DNA from: Prasinococcaceae sp. CCMP 1430
Taxonomy: Eukaryota > Prasinodermophyta > Palmophyllophyceae > Prasinococcales > Prasinococcaceae
Length of the DNA: 64,000 bases
Reading direction: 5' to 3'
Assembly (NCBI GenBank): GCA_013416795.1
Contig: RQSC01000018.1
Coordinates: 144,593-208,592, forward strand
Numbering within the stretch: position 1 is the first letter of the stretch; each line of letters opens with the position of its first letter. The notes beneath the pieces are model-generated. The model did no database searches. It was not told the DNA's origin and saw nothing but the letters and a program-made list of their open reading frames with translations. Below are positions 48,313 through 58,275 of this stretch, piece after piece. The translations under genes were made by a program, and so were the position numbers.

Positions 48313-50226
48313 CTACCTGTTGACGTTATCGCTGGCGGTCAGTTGGATTGCTCCGACACCACCGTGTGCAGCACTCGCGTGCTGCGTATGGCTGGGCTTG
48401 CGGCTTAGCAACGGCCGCGCCCCGGGCACCTCCCGGATTACCACCACGCTGACGTTGTCGCGCGAGCGCATGGCGCGGGCGTGGCCCATGAGATTGGCGG
48501 CGCCGACAGCCGCGCTGACACCCACATCAGCGTCCTGCGCGGCCGCCGCGTCGTTCGCCTCGCTTTGCACGGTCGCTGACGACGCGCTGGCGCCCGCGAG
48601 CTTCCAGGGTAGCGTCGCGATGGACACAGCCTGTTCGGGCGTGGTCACGTCCCACAGGCCATCGGAAGCGACCACCAGTACGTCGCCGGGCCCAACGAGC
48701 GCGGTCGGATCCGACACGCTCGGTTCTGCTGACAGCCCCACGTCCTCGCTCTTGAGGTACCCGTCCCCGAGGACGCGGCTCACCGCCAGACCATATAGCC
48801 GCCGCTCGCCATCGCGCAAAGAAACGCCCGCCTCGGCGAGCCGCTGCCGCTCACCCTCCGCCAAGAGGGTGTGGTCGGACGTCAGGATCACACAAGCGCA
48901 GTTTGCGCTCGCGGCTCCGTCGGCGCTCGCTCGTGCGCCGCCCTCGATGCCGCCGCCAGCACTGCCGTTTGCCGTCGCGGACAAAGCCTCCCCAGCACCG
49001 ACGGACCCAAGGACCGCGGCACTGTCTCCCACGTTTGCGATTTGTACGACGGCGCGCTGTTGTTTGCGCCTAGTGTCGCGCCACGTGAGCACGACAGTAG
49101 CGGTGCATCCCTCGTGATCGCACTTGTGCTCGTGCAGGACGGCCCTCTCCGCCTCTGCAAACGCTTCTCGCAGCAGCCCTGCCGCATCGCAGTCGCGCAG
49201 CACCTGCCGCCTCCGCGCCGGCGCCTGCAGCATGCGCGAGAGCACCTCCGGGAACGCGGCGGCGGCGCGCGTCGCCGCGAGCACGCCGCAGTGCCCGTCG
49301 AAGACGCCAAAGAGGCCGAACTCCGGGCAGCCGCGCAGCGGGGACTCGGAGACGACAACGTCCTCCATCGCGCGCTGGTTGCCTCCGGAACCCCCATCGC
49401 CCGAACCCCTGCGCCGCGCATCGCCCGGGAGTACGCTGGCGGCCTGCCGCACCGACGCGTGCAGTCGCGGCGCGTGGGCCGCAGCGCCGTCGCCTAATAT
49501 CCTGACGAGCACCCGCACGCGCGCGCAGAGCGTGAGCACGTCGCCGTGCGCGAGCGCCACCGACGCCCCTGCGCTGCGATTCTCCGGCGCCGACACGCCC
49601 GCGCCGTTGAGCAGCGTGCCGTTGAGGCTGCCGCGGTCGCGCACCATCCAGGCCCCTGCGGCCTCATGCCACTGCACCTCGAGGTGTCGGCTCGAAACGC
49701 CATGGTCCTCGATCCCCAGCCAGCCGCACTGCGTGACGTCCTCGGCCTCCGTCCCCGCGCGTCCCACGACGACCAAGCCCGCACTACCTCTGCCAGCCGA
49801 CGAACGCGAGCCCGCGCCGCACACCACGCTCGGCGCGCCCGCGTCGCCGCCGGCCTTGTCGTCCGCGCCCAGCACCTCAAGCCGCAGCTCGCTCCACCCC
49901 TTGCGCGCCGGCGCGTTGGCCGGCGCCCCGCCGGCAGACCCCCTGCGCGCGCGAGCTAGCGCCCTCGCCGCCGCCGCCGCGGCGNTCCGCCCGGCCGGCC
50001 GGCGCCGCCCCGCACCCCCTCTTTCGCGCCGGGGAGAAACGGGCGCGCCCGCGCGCGCTCCGCCCGTTCTGTGAAAAAAATAGACCCCCCAAAACATCCC
50101 AGAGGAAGGGCCCGCGCCCGCCCGCCACGCCGCGCGCGGCCGAGGCGCCTTTCCGTCCGCGGTTCCGCAGCCATCAGTCATTTGCTCGGTCAATCGCATG
50201 CGCTCTCCGTCCCTCACTCCACCCAT
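48313..50226 (-). CDS. FHA-PP2C phosphatase (KAPP-like)
   Basis: Intronless as drawn, up to 637 residues from the ATG at 50226; later in-frame ATGs (50181, 50097 region) are alternatives, and the N-terminus is low-complexity and unresolved. It carries one undetermined base (N at 49985). Residues about 110-250 form an FHA domain: VVVGRAG, GIEDHGVSSRHLEVQW, then MVRDRGSLNGTLLNGAGV, the phosphothreonine-binding Arg, Ser and Asn being present. After it a PP2C catalytic domain follows: FGLFGVFDGHCG, CTATVVLTW, VQIANVGDSAAVLG, GLAVSRVLGDGYLK, DVLVVASDGLWDVT and RDNVSVVVI, which keep the metal-binding Asp residues. The order FHA then PP2C matches plant KAPP, which docks on phosphorylated receptor kinases. 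No clear transmembrane anchor is visible. Partner is unknown. Confidence 0.82.
   Translation of the reverse strand: MGGVRDGERMRLTEQMTDGCGTADGKAPRPRAAWRAGAGPSSGMFWGVYFFHRTGGARAGAPVSPRRERGGAGRRRPAGRXAAAAAARALARARRGSAGGAPANAPARKGWSELRLEVLGADDKAGGDAGAPSVVCGAGSRSSAGRGSAGLVVVGRAGTEAEDVTQCGWLGIEDHGVSSRHLEVQWHEAAGAWMVRDRGSLNGTLLNGAGVSAPENRSAGASVALAHGDVLTLCARVRVLVRILGDGAAAHAPRLHASVRQAASVLPGDARRRGSGDGGSGGNQRAMEDVVVSESPLRGCPEFGLFGVFDGHCGVLAATRAAAAFPEVLSRMLQAPARRRQVLRDCDAAGLLREAFAEAERAVLHEHKCDHEGCTATVVLTWRDTRRKQQRAVVQIANVGDSAAVLGSVGAGEALSATANGSAGGGIEGGARASADGAASANCACVILTSDHTLLAEGERQRLAEAGVSLRDGERRLYGLAVSRVLGDGYLKSEDVGLSAEPSVSDPTALVGPGDVLVVASDGLWDVTTPEQAVSIATLPWKLAGASASSATVQSEANDAAAAQDADVGVSAAVGAANLMGHARAMRSRDNVSVVVIREVPGARPLLSRKPSHTQHASAAHGGVGAIQLTASDNVNR
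49985..49985. other. Single undetermined base
   Basis: One N within a GC-rich stretch that encodes the N-terminal linker of the FHA-PP2C protein. Frame across it is only presumed. Confidence 1.
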
Positions 50227-50887
50227 CAACAATCGGTCGGTCGGTCGGTAGGTAGGTCGGCTGACGCGATGCGCTGCTGGACGCAGGAGGAGGGCAAAAT
50301 CAACGCAACCGAACCAACAACGGACGGACATGCAGGCTTTTTTGGTTTCCCCCGCTTTTTTTTTTTTGCTGGTGCGTGCGATTGTAGCAACGGGCAAATA
50401 TGTGACTGCCCGCGTGCACAGGCACGTGTATCGGATATGAATATACTGTACAGTATGTGCGATCAGTACAAAACAGGGTGAACCCTATACCTCACCCGAA
50501 ACTGAAACCTAAACCTCCGGCGGGGCCGCGCGCGGGGTTTCGCCGGGGCCGTCTGTCCGCGCGGCGGCTCGCGGAGACGATCAGAGCGAATGTGGTTCTG
50601 GATTGCACACGGGCGAGCTCGGATGCGCCTTTCGAATTCGATGCGTTCTGATGGTTCATCACTAGTACTACAGTACTCTTTCGACCCCTGGAGCTTCGGG
50701 CGTTTGACGCGGCAGGTGGCCGTTGGGGCTCGGTCGAATGCGCTTTGACCTGCGCGCGCCGTCGCCCCCCTCGGCGCGCGAAAACGCGCGCGCGCGGAGG
50801 GGGGCGCGGCGGCGCCAGGCTTGCGGACGAGCGGCGCGGCGCCGCGCCGCTCGGTGGCGGGTCGGCTCGCGCGGGGCCGCGCGCGAC
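50227..50887. other. Divergent promoter region, FHA-PP2C / J-domain protein
   Basis: About 660 bp. It contains a tetranucleotide repeat (TCGG/TAGG units, 50236-50260), poly-T (50356-50369), a palindromic stretch ATACTGTACAGTAT near 50443-50456 and a telomere-like AAACCTAAACC near 50504-50515. The frame of the J-domain gene is open upstream of its ATG without conservation. An E2F-like GCGCGAAA lies at 50776-50783. Confidence 0.4.
50236..50260 (+). repeat. TCGG/TAGG tetranucleotide repeat
   Basis: About six units of TCGG grading into TAGG and back, in a divergent promoter. Short microsatellite. Confidence 0.75.
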
Positions 50888-53779
50888 ATGGTGGCGCCCT
50901 TAGCCGAGGAGAAAGAGAACGTGGCAAACGCCGAGGGTGGCGGGGCGGCGACTGCACAGCAGCACGCGTACGCCAAGGACCTGCGCGAGAGCATGAAGCG
51001 CTTCGCCGGCCGCGGCGACGAGCGCGACGCGAACGGGGGGCACCGCGTACTCAAAGAGGCGCCGGCGGCGCCGCAGAAGCGCAGTGGGAGGGAGGACAGC
51101 ATGCGCCGGCGCGCCATGCGCGGCGTTGCGGCCTCGCCCACGCCGCAAAAGGCGCCGCGCACGCCGCGCCGCGGAAGCAGTGCTAAAGACGCGCGCTTCG
51201 ATGGCGACACCACGCCAAGGCGGCACACCGAGGGCGGCGCCACGCCGAGCGCCGCGGCCAAGGAGGGCGCCGAGCTGTCCGAGCGCGCGCGCAAGCTGTG
51301 GAAGGAGCTTCAGGATCGCGAGGCGGACACAGGTGGCGCGAATGCGGCAGCGAAGCCCAGCCGGGTGCACCCGAAGGGCGCGCGCAGCGGCGCGTCCGAC
51401 GTCGCGCACGACAAGAGCATGGCCACGCCCGGCAAATCGTCACGCATGCGGCCACGAGACGACGACGTGGACATGCAGGACGCGCCGGTGGCCCCCAGCC
51501 CGCGGCGATCCAAGCAGCGCGCCGACCGCGCGCAGCAGGCCGCGCGCCCAGCGTGGGCGAGCGTGCTCGACGAGGACAAGGCCATCGCCGCAGCTGCGCC
51601 CGACGCGGAGCGCGCGCCGCGTCTGCGTTCGGCGCTCAAGGCGGCGGTTGCCGACCACGGCAAGGCCGTGTCTCGCGCGTCCGCGCTGGAGGAGGAGTGC
51701 CACATCCAGCAGACGCTGCTGCGGTCGGCGCTCAAACGCCAAGCTGACCTGACGGCGCAGCTGCAGCGAGCACGGCGCGAACAGTCGGCGGCCGCTGCTG
51801 ATGCGACGAGCAGCCGCGCGGCCGCTACCGAGGCAGAGAAGGCCTGTCGGTCCGCGCGCCATGCGCTCTCTGAGTGCGCCGCGCAGAACGCCAAGCTAGT
51901 GGCAGCCTATGCGGAGAAGAAGAAGGAGGTGCGTGAGCTCTCGAGTGAGGTGGAGCGCCGCGACGCCAGCAAGGCAAGCGAGACCCAGAGCACCCAGGAC
52001 GAGTTGGCCGTTCTGCGTGCCGAGCTTGAGGCCTCGAAAGCTGAGGCCGAAGGGCTGCGCGAGCGCGCTATACGCGCTGAGGTACGACTGGAAAAAGCAG
52101 AGGTGGCAGCCGCCACGGCAGCGACGCAGCGCCCCACGCCCGTGCCTGCAGCGCCTGAGCCCGTGAGGCCCGCGCCGGAAGCCCCCTCGGCGTCGACCGC
52201 CGAGTCGGGGAGCGAGGCGCAGCACACCGCCCCGATGGCCGAGCCAACCGTCTCCGATCACGGCTCGGCGGGCGCGAGCCCTTCAATCAGCAGTGGCAGC
52301 AACAGGAACTCATCGTCGAGCGAAGAGGAGGCGCACTGGGCCGAGGAAAAGGCACGATGGGCAGCCGAGAAAGAGCGCTGGGCAGCTGAGAAGCAGCGCT
52401 GGATGAACGAGCTCGAGAGCACGCGTCAGACCATCCGCGGGGGTGCGCCTGCCCCCGGCACATCAGGCTCGCAGGCCCCTGGCGCGGGCGCGCCGCCGGC
52501 TGAGGGCAAGCATGCGAGGCGTCAGTCGCTCAGTAGCGGTGGCTCAAGCTGCGCGAGCACTGACATAGAAGGTGCTGAGTCGCAGCCGGCTCGTGGCATG
52601 GCCGACGGTGCGCGTGCGCACCAGGCCCACTTGGATCGCGAGGACGCCAGCGCTCCACCACCAGTCGTGCACTCAACGAGCGCACCGGCTGTCGCGCAGG
52701 CGGCCGACCGGTCAGGCTCCGCTGTGCCTAGGGCCAGCGCAAACACCCCATCCGCTGCAGCGCACAGGACGCCGGGGAAGGCAACGCCGCAGTGTCCGTC
52801 GACTGCGCCGTCGCACAAGCCCAAGCAGCAGGTGAAGCCGAGTCCTGGACATCGATCGCGGGAGGCCTTTGTGGCCGAGAAGGTGCGCGAGGTGGAGCAG
52901 GAGCGAAAGCAAGAGGCGGAAAAGCAGGCGCAGGCACAGGCGCAGAGGGCAGCAGCAGCTACCGCCGCTGCCGAGACTGCAAAGAAAGAAAATGAGTTCA
53001 ATCAGGCGAGCACCGCCTCGAACACGCAGAAGGCGCAGCAGTATAAGGCGTCGGGCAACGCCTCGTACCAGAAGGGCAAGTACAAGGAAGCGTATGACGA
53101 GTACACCAAGGGCATCAACATGAAGTGTGGTGACAAGTCCTTCGAGGCCATCCTACACTGCAACCGCGCGGCGGCACTCATGGCCCAGAAACAGTATGTG
53201 CATGCCGCGGCGGACTGCGATGCCGCGCTGGCACTCGACCCGTGCTACTCGCGTGCATTGCAGCGCCGCGTGGACGTGTGGACCGCCATGGGCGACTACC
53301 AGCAGGCCGTGCGCGACTTGCAGGCGCTCATCGGGCCGCCGCATCGCCTAGGCGCCGAGGCGACCACCAAGCTCGCCGATGCTCAGCGCCGCGCGCGAAC
53401 GTCCAAGGGTGCCGATCCCTACGTGGTGCTCAATGTGGAAACCACCGCCAAGGACAGCGAGGTGAAGAGCGCCTATCGCAAGCTCGCGCTGCGGTTCCAC
53501 CCCGACAAGTGTCGCGACGAGGCGCTGCGGCCGCAGGCGGAGGTGCTCTTCAAGTTGGTCAGCGGCGCGTACAACACGCTCTCGGACCCAGCCTCGCGCC
53601 GCAAGCACGACCAGCAGGCCTTCGCCAACATGGCGCGCGAGGCTCGAAACAACTACGCTGCAGCTACAGGGCACGCCAGGTCCACCTATGGTGGCTACGG
53701 CCGCGCGGGCGCGTCGGCGTACAGCCACTTTGGCGGTGCCACCTACGCGCGCGCGCGGTCGTCCTCCTTTGCTGTTTGA
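50888..53779 (+). CDS. KEN-box, coiled-coil, TPR and J-domain protein (DNAJC7-like C-terminus)
   Basis: Intronless, 963 residues from the ATG at 50888. C-terminus: TPR repeats from about 716 to 834 (KASGNASYQKGKYKEAYDEY, then LHCNRAAALMAQKQYVHAAA), followed by a J domain (about 843-912; DPYVVLNVETTAKDSEVKSA then YRKLALRFHPDKC with His-Pro-Asp at 871-873) and a Gly/Tyr/Ala tail. TPR plus J is the DNAJC7 layout: it links Hsp90 and Hsp70. The N-terminal 700 residues are unlike DNAJC7. They begin with a KEN box (residues 9-11), then CDK-like sites TPQK (85), TPRR (92), TPRR (109), TPGK (about 179) and SPRR (about 203), a coiled coil (about 280-430) and WAxEKxRW repeats (about 482-505). This suggests a cell-cycle-regulated co-chaperone. 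That reading is inference; the TPR-J assignment is firm. Confidence 0.85.
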   Translation: MVAPLAEEKENVANAEGGGAATAQQHAYAKDLRESMKRFAGRGDERDANGGHRVLKEAPAAPQKRSGREDSMRRRAMRGVAASPTPQKAPRTPRRGSSAKDARFDGDTTPRRHTEGGATPSAAAKEGAELSERARKLWKELQDREADTGGANAAAKPSRVHPKGARSGASDVAHDKSMATPGKSSRMRPRDDDVDMQDAPVAPSPRRSKQRADRAQQAARPAWASVLDEDKAIAAAAPDAERAPRLRSALKAAVADHGKAVSRASALEEECHIQQTLLRSALKRQADLTAQLQRARREQSAAAADATSSRAAATEAEKACRSARHALSECAAQNAKLVAAYAEKKKEVRELSSEVERRDASKASETQSTQDELAVLRAELEASKAEAEGLRERAIRAEVRLEKAEVAAATAATQRPTPVPAAPEPVRPAPEAPSASTAESGSEAQHTAPMAEPTVSDHGSAGASPSISSGSNRNSSSSEEEAHWAEEKARWAAEKERWAAEKQRWMNELESTRQTIRGGAPAPGTSGSQAPGAGAPPAEGKHARRQSLSSGGSSCASTDIEGAESQPARGMADGARAHQAHLDREDASAPPPVVHSTSAPAVAQAADRSGSAVPRASANTPSAAAHRTPGKATPQCPSTAPSHKPKQQVKPSPGHRSREAFVAEKVREVEQERKQEAEKQAQAQAQRAAAATAAAETAKKENEFNQASTASNTQKAQQYKASGNASYQKGKYKEAYDEYTKGINMKCGDKSFEAILHCNRAAALMAQKQYVHAAADCDAALALDPCYSRALQRRVDVWTAMGDYQQAVRDLQALIGPPHRLGAEATTKLADAQRRARTSKGADPYVVLNVETTAKDSEVKSAYRKLALRFHPDKCRDEALRPQAEVLFKLVSGAYNTLSDPASRRKHDQQAFANMAREARNNYAAATGHARSTYGGYGRAGASAYSHFGGATYARARSSSFAV

Positions 53780-53829
53780 GCGTGTGCTGCGGGAGCACCG
53801 GCGCGGGCTGCGCGGGCATTCATACTTTC

Positions 53830-53933
53830 TTCGTCGCGAGTAATCACCAACAGCTTGAAGCTCTCTTGTCCGCGTCTCGAGTCCAAGAGCCGAGTCAACT
53901 TCTCCGCCAGTACGTGCGCGTGAAGCTCCGCGG
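53830..53933 (-). pseudogene. Diverged partial copy of the RAD50 C-terminal coding segment
   Basis: Read on the minus strand it encodes LAEKLTRLLDSRRGQESFKL then LVITRDE, matching the RAD50 segment [20 protein letters not shown] then LVITHDE at 54280-54384 in 21 of 27 positions. The H-loop His is replaced by Arg. It lies just past the RAD50 stop codon (54000), on the same strand. No Walker A or signature motif is present, so it is a fragment. The reading frame is still open from 54003 to 53743. It could be an old tandem duplication within the 3' UTR or a remnant terminal exon. Confidence 0.7.
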
Positions 53934-53999
53934 GAAAAGTCACGCCCAGAGCAGTGCATCTCGAGCACCCCAACCCAAAGTCCCCCCAGCCGCATGTCC

Positions 54000-56900
54000 T
54001 CATCCCTCAAAGATGTCCTGCCGGTGGATCGTGCTCTTCTGATTCTTGTCTTTCGAAATACGCCCTGGTGTGCGTGCGCGCGCGCGCGCGCGTGTGCGTG
54101 TGCGCGTGCGCGTGCGCGCGCGTGTCAGATCTCGATATGCGGACAAACTGAGACCACACGTCTCAAAGCCACAGCCCGCACGAGGGTACTTCGAGCGCGT
54201 CAAACAGGCGCATGCGCAAGCGAACGCGCACGCACAATACCGCTCAGCATGCTCTCGAAGGCCGATTGAGCGCGCGAACTTCTCGTCGTGAGTAATCACC
54301 AGCAGTTGGAAGTTCTCCTGTCCGCGTCTCGCGTCCATGAGTCGAGTGAGCGCCTCAGCCAGAGCCTGCGCGTTGGGCTCATCGAGGTTGGTGGTCGGCT
54401 CGTCAAGCGCCAGGATGCCGCATGTGACGCAAAAGCTCTCCGCAAGCGCCAGTCGGATGATGAGGCTCGCCAGCACGCGCTGTCCCGCCGAGCAGCGACC
54501 GCGCATGTCCAGCTCCGCGCCAGACGAGCTCGTCATGACCTGCCGGGCACGCCGGCGCGAGGACACGAGCGCGCGGACCGGAATGCCGAGCTGCTGGGTC
54601 AGCACACATGCATGCACAAGGGGGGTGCGCTCGTCGAGCTCGGGGCGACGAGACCCACACCGCGCGACAGCGCTGGCGCGCACGCACCACGCGGTAGTTG
54701 TGCGACCGGCCCCGTGCATTGGTGCCCTCATCCACGTCCGACCTGATCTCCAACTTGTCGATGTCCTGGTTGCGGTACACGCTTTGCCACAGCTCCTTGA
54801 TCGTCGAATTGATCTCAGCCATCTTCTGCTGGTGAAAAGAGGTCAGCGCCCTGTCCAGTGCCTTCATGTACTTGTCCAGGTCGGCACACGCCAGCTCGGC
54901 GCTCGTGAGCTGCACCAGCATGTCCCGATACTTGTCATCGACGTCGACGTACTGGCGGTCAGCCAGTTCTGCAGCAGACTCCTGCCGGCCGGCCTGGATG
55001 GCCTCCATGGCGCCGCGCTGCTGCTCTCGAGCCTGGCGGGCGGCGACAGCCTCCTTGTTGGCATTCTTGAGCATCACGCCAAGCTTGCGCGCGCGCTCTG
55101 GCGAGGCTCGCACGCGTGCGGCCGCGGTCTTCTCACGAAGTGCATCGAGCTCTCCGCGAAGTTGGCGCAGTTTCAGGTTGTCTTCGAGGTTCCGACGCGT
55201 CTGCGCCATCTCCGCCAGCGACTGCACTGCGCTGTCTACCTTGGCCTGGGCGTCGGCGCGCCGCCGTGCGGCCTCGGCCTCCTGCGCATTGAGTTTTTCG
55301 AGCCTCTCGCGCTCGCGTTCAACCCCGGTCGTGCGACCCGCGGCCTCGTCTGCAGCGACCGCCTTCGCGAGCGAGGAGATCTTGTTTTGCGAGCTCTCAG
55401 CCTCCGTCAGAAGCTCCACGATGCGCCGCTCCTCGGCTTGCGAATCGGCGGCAGCGGCGTCCCGCGCGTTCGCCGCATCGGTCCTCTCCCGCGCATAGCG
55501 CGCCGCCGCCTCGTCAGCCTGCGCCGCCTCAAGTTTGAGCGTTGCCGCATTGTTTGCCGCCTCTTCGGCACCCCTCGCCGCGTTCATGCGCTCCGCAGCC
55601 TTGTGCTTCTCATCGCTGACCCGCTGCCGCGCGCTCGCGTGCTCCCGCTCAAGCTGCGAGAGCTCGTCCTTCTTCGACGATAATTGCTGCATCTTGAAGT
55701 CGCGCTTTCGCTGCGCGCCATCGCGTTTCTCCTCAGCGTCATGAATCTCCTCAGCGACAACAGACACGTCCCGTCCGGGGCGTCCGATGCCCGATCCGAG
55801 CTCGCGGCGCAGGGTGGCCAAGTCGGCTGCTGCATGCCTGGCCTCGAGAGCGGCGCGCTCAGCTCCCTCGGCCAAAGGAAGCACGTCGCGCAGCTTCTCT
55901 TCGTCGTCCGTGACCTTGCGCGCCGTCGTCTCGGCGGCATCCGCCGCTTCCTGCGCGGCCGCCTGAGCCTGCTCAGCATCGTCGAGCGCCTGCCGCGCCT
56001 CCGGGATCTGCATTTCGAGCTCTTCGACGCGACGCAAGAGCGGCTCCACCTTTTCGAGGATTTCGACCTGCCCTTTGGCGGCCGCTGCCAACTTCTCACG
56101 TTCCATGACCTTCGCTGGCAGGCTACGCAGATTGCGGTCCAGGTCTGCGGCCGTCTTCTCTCGTTCGGCAACGTCAGCGAAGGCACGGGCGCAGCATGGG
56201 CACCTATTGTCCTCCTTGATCTTCTTTGTGAAGTTCGCAAACACGCTCTTCGTGGCCTTGGCGTACTCGAGCTCTGTTGTCGCCGCCTGAAAGCGCTGGC
56301 GCGCGTCGTGCAATGCCTCGGGGGAGGCCTCACTGATGGAAGCAGCCCCAGTCTGGAGTGTCACCTCCTCACGCGCCGACGTACACTCCTCCTTTCGAGA
56401 CGACAGCACGCGCCGCGCATCCTCCACTCGCCCTGCGGCGCTTTCAGCTGCGCGGCGGGCGGTCGAGGCGTCCGCATCAACCGTCTTGCGCTGCTCCTTC
56501 AATCGCGCGATCTCAGCTCGAACACGCCTCAAGAGAGCATCGGCCGTATCGCCAGCGTCTGCTTCAACGCCTGCGCTGCTCGCAGCATCGCAAGCCTTCT
56601 GCAGACTGCTCGCAGCCGCCGAATCGAGGCGGTCCTTCTGCTGCTCTGTGAGGTGTAGGCGGGCATTTGCCTGCTGCGCCGTCATCAGATTCTGCTGCTC
56701 CTTCTGAAGGGCGGAGATTTCGGCCGACGCATCGCGAATAATCTTCTCGATCTCGGCGATCTGCGTGTCGTAGTCGCCGGAGCTGAGCTGATTCCGCTTG
56801 GCCTCGACCTGCTGGCTGAGATTCTCAGCCTCGTTTTCTAGCCTTTCGACCGCGCGTACTGCGTTCTCTCCCTCGCGCATCTCGGTGCGAAGCTGTGCCT

Positions 56901-58275
56901 CCCTGGCAAGTTCGGCCTCCGCCGCCTCCTTTTTCATGCGCGCGGTCTCCGTCGCGCCCGCCAGGGTCTCTGCGGCGGCATCGACCTTCGCGCTCATTGC
57001 GGCGGCCTCGTTCGCCGCCTTGGCGCGGTGGTCCCGCAGCCTCTCGCGCTGAGAGCTGACCTCCGCCGCGAGCTGCGCGACACCCGCTTCAACAGAGGCT
57101 TTTGGTAGGGGCAACGTGCCGAGCGTCGGCAGCCCGAGCTGGCGGCAGGCGGCTGCGAGCGAGGCGTCCAGCTCGGCCTGGCGCCCGCGAGCGGCCTCGG
57201 CATCTGCCTGAGCCTTTCCAAGTGCCCTTGATTGCTTGGCGTGCTGGCCCTTGAAGCTTTCGAGGTCGATGCTGCACGTGCTCAAGTCGCGCTTGTTTCT
57301 CTCCTGCTCGCTCTCGAGATCTCTCACCCTCTTGACGAACTCGCGCGACGCCTTCTGGAGCTGCTCGGTCGTCATGTCGTCCGCCACCTCCGCGCATGTC
57401 TCGGTGGCGTCCTGGAGAGCGCGCTCCTTGTCATGCACCTTGGACTCGTAGATGCTCACATCGCGCTCGGCCTTCCGAAGCTCCTCCAGCTCATCCTGAT
57501 GCGCGCTCAGCTCCCCGTCGGCTTTCTCGATGGTCGCCTCAGCCTTCTCGATCTCGCCGGCGAGCTGCTGGATCTTGGCGTCCGCTTGCGAGATGGCGGC
57601 GCGCAGCTTGTTGGCGTTGTCCCTGTCGCGCGAAATGGTCTGTAGGCGCAGCTTACTCTCCTTGAGCGCATCCGCCTGCTCCTTGCGCGTCTTTTTGAGC
57701 GCATCCAGCGCCGCTGTGAACTTGGTCGCCTCGAAGATGTCATCGAACTTCTTCTTCAGCACTGCAGGCTCAGCCAGTGGCCAGTTGGAGTCGTCCTGGT
57801 GCACGAAGATGACGTTCTCCAGCACGGCCTTCGACACGCCCATCATCTTGGCTACCTCCATGTCCATGTCGGCGTTGCGGAAGCTCACGCGCTCCGTGTC
57901 GCCGCTGACGCCGTTCACCCTTTGCAGCGCGTTGTCGAGCGTCTTGTACTGCAGCTTTTTGCCCTTCTTTGACACCTGCATCGAACGTATCGCCGTTGCG
58001 CTCTGCCCGTCGACGGTATCGAATCGTAGCTTGATCTGCGCCTTGGTCTCGGTGTCGTTGGAGATCTTGGGATCGTGCACGAAGGACTCGCCCTTGTTCG
58101 TGTTTGGCGGCACCTCGCCCGTCGTCGCCATTTTCAAGGACTCGATAATGGTCGTCTTGCCGCTGCCGTTGGCGCCGACGATGAGCGTGAGCGGCTTGAA
58201 GAACTCGATGACGTCCTTGTTGTCCGGGTCGAAGGAGCGAATGCCCTTGATGAGCATCTTGTTGATCGTGCACAT
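54000..58275 (-). CDS. RAD50: RAD50 double-strand-break repair ATPase
   Basis: Three exons: 58275-54688, 54539-54236 and 54064-54000, with introns 54687-54540 (phase 0) and 54235-54065 (phase 1), both GTGCGT..CAG. About 1318 residues, near the human length (1312). RAD50 with MRE11 and NBS1 tethers and processes DNA ends. Motifs in order: Walker [10 protein letters not shown] (34-42), Q-loop region [14 protein letters not shown], two long coiled-coil arms, the zinc hook NRCPCC (Cys 692 and 695), then ABC signature [16 protein letters not shown], Walker [14 protein letters not shown], and H-loop VITHDE. The last exon completes the conserved ending [20 protein letters not shown]. The intron joins are supported because the family pattern is continuous only after splicing. 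Intron 2 contains a GC/GT-rich simple repeat. It is head to head with FANCE. Confidence 0.95.
54070..54126. repeat. GCGCGTGTGC simple repeat in RAD50 intron 2
   Basis: Alternating purine-pyrimidine (GCGCGTGTGCGTGTGCG type) tract inside the 171-bp intron. Could adopt Z-DNA and is likely to vary in length. Confidence 0.8.
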
